From JBQTIU01 sp052387815 (GTDB lineage Bacteria; Pseudomonadota; Alphaproteobacteria; CACIAM-22H2): DNA of 10,806 bases. How positions within the stretch are numbered: the first letter of the stretch is position 1; the number at the start of each line of letters is the position of its first letter. Below are positions 5,594 through 10,806 of this stretch, in pieces. Where the stretch lies: assembly GCA_052387815.1 (NCBI GenBank), contig JBQTIU010000111.1, positions 1-10,806 on the forward strand, read 5' to 3'. Made by a program: the position numbers and the translations under genes. Below the pieces are notes generated by a model. That model searched no databases and was not told the origin of the DNA. It saw only the letters and a list, made by a program, of their open reading frames with translations.

Positions 5594-5706
5594 AGCACCC
5601 GGTGAAGCCGGGCAAGGTGACAGCGCCGCACCCCGCAAGGGACCTGCCGATCGGGACCCTCAAGAGCATCGAGCGGCAGTCGGGCATCAATCGGACATCA
5701 AGCTGA
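5500..5706 (+). CDS. hicA: HicA-family mRNA interferase toxin
   Basis: Small toxin (68 residues) with the double-stranded-RNA-binding-like HicA fold that cleaves mRNA and tmRNA when freed from HicB. SREVLKQRKADGGVLAGRTG is the first helix and strand, GSHHHLKHP (26-34) carries the catalytic His (His28 by family position), and KVTAPHPARDLPIGTLKSI (39-57) is the hallmark C-terminal strand and helix. The usual DGW after the first helix reads DGG here, and Arg replaces a hydrophobic in LKQRKA, both mild departures. The catalytic block is intact. hicB begins 17 nt after the stop. The first six residues are not conserved, so a later start is possible, but no good ATG or GTG offers itself. Confidence 0.88.
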   Translation: MPSSLGSREVLKQRKADGGVLAGRTGSHHHLKHPVKPGKVTAPHPARDLPIGTLKSIERQSGINRTSS

Positions 5707-5723
5707 GATAAGGGAGTTGCGGC

Positions 5724-6377
5724 ATGGCGATCGCTTACTATGTCGCCGTCATCGAGCGTGGAAGGCGCGGCTTCGGGGCGTTCTTTCCCGACTTTGCGGG
5801 CTGCGTCAGCCACGGCAAGACGGTTCATGAGGCCGCCATCAACGCCGAGCAAGCATTGCGAGGCCACATCGCCCTGATGATGATCGACGGCGACCCCCTG
5901 CCCAAACCGACCCCACTCGAAGCCATTCAGCGCGATCCCGAGGTTCGCGAAGCCGCGCGGGTCCTGATCCGCGCCGATCTGCCGGGCAAGGCGGTGCGGC
6001 TCAACGTCTCGATCGAAGAGGGGCTGCTCGCCAGCGTCGACGCCGCGGCGGCGAAACAGGGGCTGAGCCGTTCGGCGTTCCTCGCCGCGGCGGCGCGCCG
6101 CATGATCGAGGCGCCCCTGAACCGGCCCTGGTCTGATGCCGCGGCCTGCTATTCGCTGCGCAGCGTCCGGAACCCGAGCGAGCCGTCGTCTTCGGCGGGG
6201 ACGCGCTCGACCGCCTCGACGCGCGCCCCGGGCGGTCCCTGCCGGCAATCCTCGATCATCGCCTCGACCGCCGGGGCCGGCCCGATCAGTCGCGCCTCGA
6301 CGCTGCCATCGCGCCGGTTGCGCACCCAGCCGCGCAAGCCCCGGCGGCGCGCGCGCTCGACCGCCCAGGCGCGGTAA
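5724..6377 (+). CDS. hicB: HicB-family antitoxin with aberrant C-terminal extension
   Basis: Antitoxin for the HicA just upstream. Residues 4-70 form the degenerate RNase H-like HicB domain (AYYVAVIE, GFGAFFPDFAGCVSHGKTV, EAAINAEQALRGHIALM). Residues 90-128 (KAVRLNVSIEEGLLASVDAA to SRSAFLAAAARRMIE) form a ribbon-helix-helix DNA-binding domain. AAGGGAG lies 8 nt before the ATG. Members usually end soon after this point, around residue 130-145. Here no stop occurs in frame until 6375-6377, so the frame runs 85 or so extra residues, most of them antisense to acyP, in low-complexity Arg/Ser/Ala/Pro sequence. A TGA at 6118-6120 in the neighbouring frame is exactly where a normal stop would sit, so a small indel near the 3' end is likely. 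The functional part is probably 5724-6120. Confidence 0.85.
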   Translation: MAIAYYVAVIERGRRGFGAFFPDFAGCVSHGKTVHEAAINAEQALRGHIALMMIDGDPLPKPTPLEAIQRDPEVREAARVLIRADLPGKAVRLNVSIEEGLLASVDAAAAKQGLSRSAFLAAAARRMIEAPLNRPWSDAAACYSLRSVRNPSEPSSSAGTRSTASTRAPGGPCRQSSIIASTAGAGPISRASTLPSRRLRTQPRKPRRRARSTAQAR

Positions 6378-6430
6378 AAGACCCCCTGGACCAAGCCGGC
6401 GATCCGCAATTCCACCGCCACCTCCGTCAT
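6149..6430 (-). CDS. acyP: Acylphosphatase
   Basis: Small cytoplasmic enzyme (93 residues) that hydrolyses carboxyl-phosphate bonds such as those of acetyl phosphate and 1,3-bisphosphoglycerate. RIAGLVQGVFYRAW (9-22) is the phosphate-binding loop with catalytic Arg20, and GWVRNRRDGSVEARLIG (34-50) supplies catalytic Asn38. Length and motif order are standard. The ATG overlaps the stop of the preceding 128-residue gene in an ATGA, so it is the last member of the pccB-pccA-orf128-acyP operon. A role in clearing acyl phosphates or tidying the carboxyphosphate chemistry of the carboxylase is conceivable but only inferred. Its 3' two-thirds lie antisense to the extended hicB frame. Confidence 0.93.
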   Translation of the reverse strand: MTEVAVELRIAGLVQGVFYRAWAVERARRRGLRGWVRNRRDGSVEARLIGPAPAVEAMIEDCRQGPPGARVEAVERVPAEDDGSLGFRTLRSE

Positions 6431-6813
6431 CGCCAGGCTCCGGCGAACAGGGTCTTGAAGACCACCCTGAGCGCGCCCTGCGCGATCGCCTCGAGCGCCG
6501 CCTCGTCGGGCTCCGCCGCGCCCGCCGCGCCGACATGCACGAGGGCGTTGCGCCGCTCGCGCAGCCAGTCGAGGTCGGGATCGGGGCGCGCGCCTTCGTC
6601 TTGCCGCGTCTCGGCCTCGACGAGGGTCCAGGCAAGGATGACCGCCCCCGCCCAGGCGCCGGCGCAGAACACCGTCTCGAGCTCGGCCAGCAGCGCCGCC
6701 TGGCGTGGGCCCGGCGCGAGCGGATGGGGACCGGCATTGGCGTCGTGGGCCCGCCAGAACCACGCGCCACGCCGCTGCCATACGCCGGCCTCGGGAGGCG
6801 AGAGGGTCCGCAT
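6427..6813 (-). CDS. Uncharacterised 128-residue protein with HEPN-like RNxxxH motif
   Basis: I do not recognise this protein by family. It is placed as a true gene by context: it starts 12 bp after the pccA stop and overlaps acyP by 4 bp. The N-terminus is Trp-rich (VWQRRGAWFWRAH, 11-23). A helix LLAELETVFCAGAWAGAVIL continuing AWTLVEAETRQ (41-71) is followed by DLDWLRERRNALVHVG (80-95) and a C-terminal helix EAALEAIAQGALRVVFKTLF. Arg88-Asn-x3-His93 matches the R-x4-6-H signature of HEPN-fold proteins, with the polar residue after Arg that catalytic members have. The helix before it resembles the HEPN core helix. HEPN membership is an inference; the motif could be chance in an Arg-rich protein. 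The co-transcription with a carboxylase gives no direct hint of function. Confidence 0.75.
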   Translation of the reverse strand: MRTLSPPEAGVWQRRGAWFWRAHDANAGPHPLAPGPRQAALLAELETVFCAGAWAGAVILAWTLVEAETRQDEGARPDPDLDWLRERRNALVHVGAAGAAEPDEAALEAIAQGALRVVFKTLFAGAWR

Positions 6814-6825
6814 CGCCCGCCGCCG

Positions 6826-8871
6826 TCACCTGAATTCCAGGATCTTCTGATCGACCGCCAGGCTGTCGCCGGCCGAGGCGAGGCGCCGGACCACCGTTCC
6901 GTCGCGCTCGGCCTTGAGCACGTTTTCCATCTTCATCGCCTCGACCACCGCCAGCTCCTCGCCGGCCTTGACGTCCTGGCCTTCGCTCACCGCGATCGAC
7001 TTCAAGAGGCCCGGCATCGGCGACAACAGGAAGCGCCCGGTGTCGGCCGCCCGCTTCACGGGCATGAGGGCGGCGAGCTCGGCCACCCGCGGGCTCAAGA
7101 CTTGCGCTTCGACCCGGGCGCCCCCGTGAACGAGCCGCCAGCCCGAGCCGAGGCGCTCGACCGCGACCGCGAGCGGGGCGCCGTCGAACTCGCCTTCGAA
7201 CAGATGCCGACCCGCCCGCCAGTCGCTCTGGACCCTCGCCGTGTCGTCGCCGATCGCGACCGCGTAGCGCTCGCCGGAAGGAGCTACATCCACCGCGGCG
7301 TCTTCGCCCTCGAGCCGGACGACGAAGCGCGCCGGGATCTTCGCCTCGCGGCCGGGAAGCTGGCCCGCGATCGCGGTCTCGATCTCGGCCTGGCGGCGCT
7401 TGAGGACGGCGGCCACGACGACCAGCTTGCGCCGCAGCGCCGCGCTCATCTCGCGGCCATCGAAGCCGGTCGCGAATTCCTCGGCGATGAAGCCGGTCGA
7501 CAGGCGGCCCTCGCGGAAGCGCGGGTGGGCCATGATCGCCGCCAGGAAGGGGATGTTGTGGGCGACCCCGCGAACGCAAAACGCATCGAGCGCCGCGGCG
7601 AGGCGGGAGATCGCCTCCCCCCGATCCTTGCCGTACCCGACCGCCTTGGCGATCATCGGGTCGTAGTGGATGCCGATCTCGCCGCCCTCAGAGATCCCGC
7701 TGTCGATCCGAACTCCCTCGCCGGCGGGCGGCCGGTAGAGGGCGAGCCGGCCGACCGCGGGCATGAAGTTGCGAAAGGGATCCTCGGCGTAGATCCGCGC
7801 CTCGATCGCCCAACCCTCGAGCCGCAGCTCGGCCTGGGAGAGCGGCAGCTTGTCGCCGGCGGCGACCCGGATCATCAGCTCGACGAGGTCGAGGCCGGTC
7901 ACGCATTCGCTCACCGGGTGCTCGACCTGCAGCCGAGTGTTCATTTCGAGAAAGTAGAAGTTGCGCCGGGCATCGACGAGGAACTCGACCGTGCCGGCCG
8001 ACCGGTAGCCGACGGCCTTGGCCACCGCCACGGCCTGGGCCCCCATCTCGGCGCGCAGGCGCGCATCGAGGAACGGGCTCGGCGCTTCCTCGATCACCTT
8101 CTGGTGGCGGCGCTGGATCGAGCATTCGCGCTCGCCCAAGTGAACGATGCTGCCGTGCCCGTCGCCCAGCACCTGGATCTCGATGTGCCGCGGCTCGTCG
8201 ATGAACTTCTCGATGAATACGCGCTCGTCCCCGAAGCTCGACTTCGCCTCGTTGGTCGCCGAGCGGAAGCCGGCGCGGACCTCGCCATCGTCGCGCGCGA
8301 TGCGCATCCCCTTGCCGCCGCCGCCCGCCGCCGCCTTGAGCATCACCGGATATCCCACGCGCCGCGCGATTCCGACCGCCTGCTCGGCGTCGGCGAGCGC
8401 CGCCAGATGGCCGGGGATGGTCTTGACCCCGGCCTTATGGGCCAGCTTCTTCGCGGCGATCTTGTCGCCCATCGCCGCCACGGCGGCGGCATCGGGGCCG
8501 ACGAAAACGATGCCCGCCTTGGCGAGGGCCATGGGGAAGGCCGGATTTTCCGACAAGAAGCCGTAGCCGGGGTGGACGGCCTCGGCGCCGGTCTGCTGGC
8601 AGGCGGCGAGGATGGCGTCGATGTCGAGATAGCTCGCGCGGGCGGGCGGCGGACCGATGCGGACCGCCTCGTCGGCCTCGCGCACGTGCAAGGCCTCGGC
8701 GTCGGCGTCCGAATAGACCGCGACGGTGGCGATGCCGAGCCGCCGGCAGGTGCGGATCACCCGGCAGGCGATCTCGCCGCGATTGGCGATCAACAGCTTG
8801 CGGAACGGCGGACCGCCGGGCTTGGCGGCCGCGCGCTTGGCGCGCGGCTTGGCTTTGGGCGGGGCGCTCAC
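6826..8871 (-). CDS. pccA: Propionyl-CoA carboxylase, biotin-carrying alpha subunit
   Basis: Carboxylates its own biotin with ATP and bicarbonate, for transfer to propionyl-CoA by PccB. Domains in order: biotin carboxylase N-domain (KLLIANRGEIACRVIR, 25-40), ATP-grasp with KAAAGGGGKGM (179-189) and the active-site stretch FLEMNTRLQVEHPVSE (307-322), C-domain to about 470, a BT linker region, and a biotinyl domain with EAMKMEN (644-650) and biotinylated Lys647. The length is 681 residues. The start is GTG 8871, which overlaps the pccB TGA in a GTGA; there is no clear ribosome site, so coupling is likely. The frame stays open far upstream, but that part is a shadow of pccB. Odd: about 22 Lys/Ala/Pro-rich residues precede the usual FRKLLIANRGE start. 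Acetyl-CoA may also be a substrate; PCC is favoured by the partner subunit. Confidence 0.93.
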   Translation of the reverse strand: MSAPPKAKPRAKRAAAKPGGPPFRKLLIANRGEIACRVIRTCRRLGIATVAVYSDADAEALHVREADEAVRIGPPPARASYLDIDAILAACQQTGAEAVHPGYGFLSENPAFPMALAKAGIVFVGPDAAAVAAMGDKIAAKKLAHKAGVKTIPGHLAALADAEQAVGIARRVGYPVMLKAAAGGGGKGMRIARDDGEVRAGFRSATNEAKSSFGDERVFIEKFIDEPRHIEIQVLGDGHGSIVHLGERECSIQRRHQKVIEEAPSPFLDARLRAEMGAQAVAVAKAVGYRSAGTVEFLVDARRNFYFLEMNTRLQVEHPVSECVTGLDLVELMIRVAAGDKLPLSQAELRLEGWAIEARIYAEDPFRNFMPAVGRLALYRPPAGEGVRIDSGISEGGEIGIHYDPMIAKAVGYGKDRGEAISRLAAALDAFCVRGVAHNIPFLAAIMAHPRFREGRLSTGFIAEEFATGFDGREMSAALRRKLVVVAAVLKRRQAEIETAIAGQLPGREAKIPARFVVRLEGEDAAVDVAPSGERYAVAIGDDTARVQSDWRAGRHLFEGEFDGAPLAVAVERLGSGWRLVHGGARVEAQVLSPRVAELAALMPVKRAADTGRFLLSPMPGLLKSIAVSEGQDVKAGEELAVVEAMKMENVLKAERDGTVVRRLASAGDSLAVDQKILEFR

Positions 8872-10406
8872 AGCGGAATATTGGCGTGCTTCTTCCACGG
8901 GTTGTCGAGCTTCTTGTCGCGCAGCATGGCGAGCGCGCGGGCGATCCGCCCCCGGGTGGCCCGGGGCATGATCACGTCGTCGATGAAGCCGCGCGAAGCG
9001 GCGATGAAGGGGTTGGCGAATTTGCGGCGGTATTCCTCGGTCCGCTCCTCGATCTTCTTGGCGTCGGCCGCATCGGCCCGGAAGATGATCTCGACCGCCC
9101 CCTTGGGCCCCATGACCGCGATCTCGGCGGTCGGCCATGCGTAGTTGAGGTCGCCGCGCAAGTGCTTCGAGGACATGACGTCGTAGGCCCCGCCATAGGC
9201 CTTGCGGGTGATGACCGTGACCTTGGGCACGGTCGCCTCGGCGAAGGCGAACAACAGCTTCGCGCCGTGCTTGATGATGCCGCCGTATTCCTGCGCCGTG
9301 CCGGGCAGAAAGCCGGGCACGTCGACGAAGGTGACGATGGGCAGGTTGAAGCAGTCGCAGAAGCGCACGAAACGGCCGCCTTTGACGGAGGCGTCGATGT
9401 CGAGGCACCCCGCGAGCACGCTCGGCTGGTTGGCGAGGATGCCGACCGGGCGGCCGGCAAAGCGTGCGAAGCCGATGATCATGTTGCGGGCGTAGTCCGG
9501 CTGCACTTCGTAGAAGCTGCCGGCATCGATCACCCGCTCGATCACCTGGTGCATGTCGTACGGCTTGTTCGGGTTCTCCGGCACGATGGTGTTCAGCTCG
9601 ACGTCGCGCCGCTGCGGGTCGTCGCCCAGCTCGATCGCGGGTGGATCCTCGCTGTTGTTCGACGGCAGGTACGACAGCAGCGTGCGGATCCGCGCCAGGC
9701 ATTCGGCGTCGGTGGCGGTGCGAAAATGCGCCACGCCGCTGCGCGTCGAGTGCGTCGCCGCACCGCCCAGCTCCTCCATCGTCACGTCCTCGCGCGTCAC
9801 CGTCTTGATGACGTCGGGGCCGGTGATGAACATGTAGCTGGTGTGCTCGACCATGAAGATGAAGTCGGTCATCGCCGGTGAGTAGACGGCGCCGCCGGCG
9901 CACGGTCCCATGATCGCCGAGATCTGCGGCACCACGCCCGAGGCGACGACGTTGCGCAGGAAGATGTCGGCGTACCCCGCCAGGCTCTGCACGCCCTCCT
10001 GGATGCGCGCCCCGCCCGAGTCGTTGAGCCCGATGACCGGGTAGCCCTGGCGCACGGCGAAATCCATCACCTTGCAGACCTTCTGCGCGAACGCCTCGCC
10101 GAGCGAGCCGCCGAAGACGGTGAAGTCCTGCGAGAAGACGGCGACGTAGCGGCCGTTGATCTTGCCATATCCGGTGATCACGCCGTCGCCGAAGATGGTC
10201 TTCTCGTCCATGCCGAAATCGGTGCAGCGGTGGGTCTTGAACTTGTCCAGCTCGACGAATGTGCCGGGGTCGAGCAGGGCGGCGACGCGCTCCCGGGCGG
10301 TCATCTTGCCCGCCTGGTGCTGCTTGGCCATGCGCGCTTCACCGCCGCCGAGCTCGGCTTCGGCGTGGCGGCGCTTCAGCTCATCCAGCGTCTCTTCCAA
10401 CCCCAT
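8868..10406 (-). CDS. pccB: Propionyl-CoA carboxylase, carboxyltransferase beta subunit
   Basis: Transfers the carboxyl group from biotin to propionyl-CoA, giving methylmalonyl-CoA. At 512 residues it is full length. The two crotonase-like halves show their oxyanion-hole signatures: GLNDSGGARIQEGVQSLAGY (126-145) and GPCAGGAVYSPAMTDFIFM (167-185) in the first, FVDVPGFLPGTAQEYGGIIK (360-379) and RKAYGGAYDVMSSKHLRGD (401-419) in the second. The C-terminus NPWKKHANIPL is the propionyl-CoA carboxylase/methylmalonyl-CoA decarboxylase type ending, arguing against methylcrotonyl-CoA carboxylase. ATG 10406 is preceded by AGGAG (10414-10418) at 7 nt; the frame is open further up to 10658 but homologues start here. 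First gene of the minus-strand operon and divergent from the DUF3467 gene. Confidence 0.95.
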   Translation of the reverse strand: MGLEETLDELKRRHAEAELGGGEARMAKQHQAGKMTARERVAALLDPGTFVELDKFKTHRCTDFGMDEKTIFGDGVITGYGKINGRYVAVFSQDFTVFGGSLGEAFAQKVCKVMDFAVRQGYPVIGLNDSGGARIQEGVQSLAGYADIFLRNVVASGVVPQISAIMGPCAGGAVYSPAMTDFIFMVEHTSYMFITGPDVIKTVTREDVTMEELGGAATHSTRSGVAHFRTATDAECLARIRTLLSYLPSNNSEDPPAIELGDDPQRRDVELNTIVPENPNKPYDMHQVIERVIDAGSFYEVQPDYARNMIIGFARFAGRPVGILANQPSVLAGCLDIDASVKGGRFVRFCDCFNLPIVTFVDVPGFLPGTAQEYGGIIKHGAKLLFAFAEATVPKVTVITRKAYGGAYDVMSSKHLRGDLNYAWPTAEIAVMGPKGAVEIIFRADAADAKKIEERTEEYRRKFANPFIAASRGFIDDVIMPRATRGRIARALAMLRDKKLDNPWKKHANIPL

Positions 10407-10634
10407 GCTCGGGCTCCTGGTCGTCTGTCCCACGGCCCCGGCCCCGCGTCCGCGACGCTGCCTGACGGCCTGTCGCTTCTCTCCCAGCCCCGCCAGCGCC
10501 CTCCCCCTGACCTTGGAACGGGCGAAGCAACCATGCAGGGGGGGTGAAGTCAACGCCGTCGCCGCGCGGCCCGCTCGACGCCCGCGGGAGCGGTGATCGA
10601 CGGCGCGCGGCACTGGCCGGTTGCGCGGGGTGGG

Positions 10635-10654
10635 CTGCCTGTGGGACAGGGCAG
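10635..10654 (+). promoter_or_regulatory. Hairpin covering the ribosome site of the DUF3467 gene
   Basis: CTGCCTGT (10635-10642) pairs with ACAGGGCAG (10646-10654) around GGG, with one bulged base. It ends 2 nt before the ATG and would hide the likely Shine-Dalgarno AGG. It could dampen or regulate translation. The rest of the 250-bp divergent region 10407-10656 holds the pccB AGGAG site. I saw no convincing operator such as paired TTTGCAAA sites of the PccR type, no terminator and no tRNA. Confidence 0.3.
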
Positions 10655-10656
10655 GC

Positions 10657-10806
10657 ATGGCCGACGATCAATCCACACAACAGCAGATCGAGCTGCAGAT
10701 CGACCCCCATCAGGCGAGCGGGGTCTACTCCAACCTGATGATGATCAGCCACCGCAAGGAGGAGTTCGTCCTCGACTTCCTCTTCTTGCAACCGCAGCAG
10801 CTCCCG
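10657..10806 (+). CDS. DUF3467 family protein, 3' end outside window
   Basis: First 50 residues of a small protein cut by the right edge. After a Gln-rich start (MADDQSTQQQIELQIDP), GVYSNLMMISHRKEEFVLDF followed by LFLQPQ is the signature of the DUF3467 family: short (about 100 residues) bacterial and archaeal proteins of unknown function. I know no established activity for it. The family normally continues with a helix that ends near residue 100, so about half is missing here. AGG at 10648-10650 is a modest ribosome site. Transcription is divergent from pccB, and shared control of the 250-bp region is possible but not shown. Confidence 0.85.
   Translation, partial: MADDQSTQQQIELQIDPHQASGVYSNLMMISHRKEEFVLDFLFLQPQQLP

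Noticed and set aside
4177..5631. Minus-strand frame of 484 codons across lipB and the coiled-coil ORF
   Set aside because: Antisense shadow of lipB, which has all catalytic residues on the plus strand; no recognisable domain.
5586..6770. Minus-strand frame of 394 codons across hicB, acyP and orf128
   Set aside because: Runs antisense to hicB and in the wrong frame through acyP and orf128, with low-complexity Arg/Ser/Pro sequence.
6136..9144. Long plus-strand open frame of about 1000 codons
   Set aside because: It lies antisense to acyP, orf128, pccA and part of pccB, has shadow-like composition rich in Arg, Gly, Ala and Asp, and matches no family. High GC removes stops from antisense frames.
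8872..9903. Upstream extension of the pccA frame through pccB
   Set aside because: It overlaps pccB in another frame with Arg/His-rich noise. PccA homology begins only after GTG 8871.
8868..10406. Methylcrotonyl-CoA carboxylase (liuB/liuD) to pair with liuA
   Set aside because: The beta subunit is 512 residues and ends NPWKKHANIPL, typical of propionyl-CoA carboxylase; liuA is also far away and in a separate unit.
1..10806. CRISPR array, rRNA, phage structural genes or other defence cluster
   Set aside because: No regularly spaced repeats, no rRNA-like sequence and no such genes were seen; the only defence-like loci are the two toxin-antitoxin modules.

Overview
The window reads as high-GC chromosomal DNA from an alphaproteobacterium, probably Rhodospirillales-like. 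This rests on gene content and protein style (LiuA, LipB, PccA/PccB and AcyP), not on a marker gene, so the taxonomic call is an inference. Two kinds of DNA are mixed. Core metabolic genes are compact, with 4-bp overlaps and good Shine-Dalgarno sites. Accessory patches hold an IS256-type transposase, two type II toxin-antitoxin modules, gene remnants and what looks like a solitary insertion-sequence end.

Layout, left to right. Positions 1-1190 hold an IS256-family (mutator-type) transposase whose element runs off the left edge. Positions 1304-1427 hold an internally deleted remnant of a small protein that I associate with plasmids, phages and islands. Positions 1440-2023 hold a ParE-type toxin and Phd/YefM-type antitoxin on the minus strand, with a promoter and overlapping half-sites upstream (2041-2088). 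Positions 2066-2499 are free of intact genes: a minus-strand terminator, a possible coding remnant, and GGACATTT repeats resembling an IS end. Then come isovaleryl-CoA dehydrogenase (liuA, minus), a frameshifted and shortened PaaI-type thioesterase (minus) and tRNA-Leu(GAG) (minus). lipB follows on the plus strand, then a small coiled-coil/membrane ORF, then hicA-hicB (plus). hicB has lost its normal stop and converges on acyP. The right third is a minus-strand operon, pccB-pccA-orf128-acyP, with junctions of -4, +12 and -4 bp. A divergent DUF3467 gene begins at 10657 and is cut by the right edge.

How the genes work together. LiuA oxidises isovaleryl-CoA in leucine breakdown. PccA/PccB carboxylate propionyl-CoA from valine, isoleucine, methionine and odd-chain fatty acids. 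LipB supplies octanoyl groups for lipoylation, which branched-chain and pyruvate dehydrogenases need. These genes fit one broad metabolic theme, but only pccB-pccA-orf128-acyP is visibly one transcription unit. The two toxin-antitoxin modules each carry an AT-rich promoter overlapped by inverted repeats, consistent with autoregulation.

I see no clearly new multi-gene system. The best leads are: the unnamed 128-residue protein in the pcc operon, which carries an Arg-Asn-x3-His motif in a helical setting as HEPN proteins do; the HicB frame running antisense through most of acyP; the hicA promoter lying inside the upstream ORF; and the relics around liuA, which suggest repeated insertion and decay.
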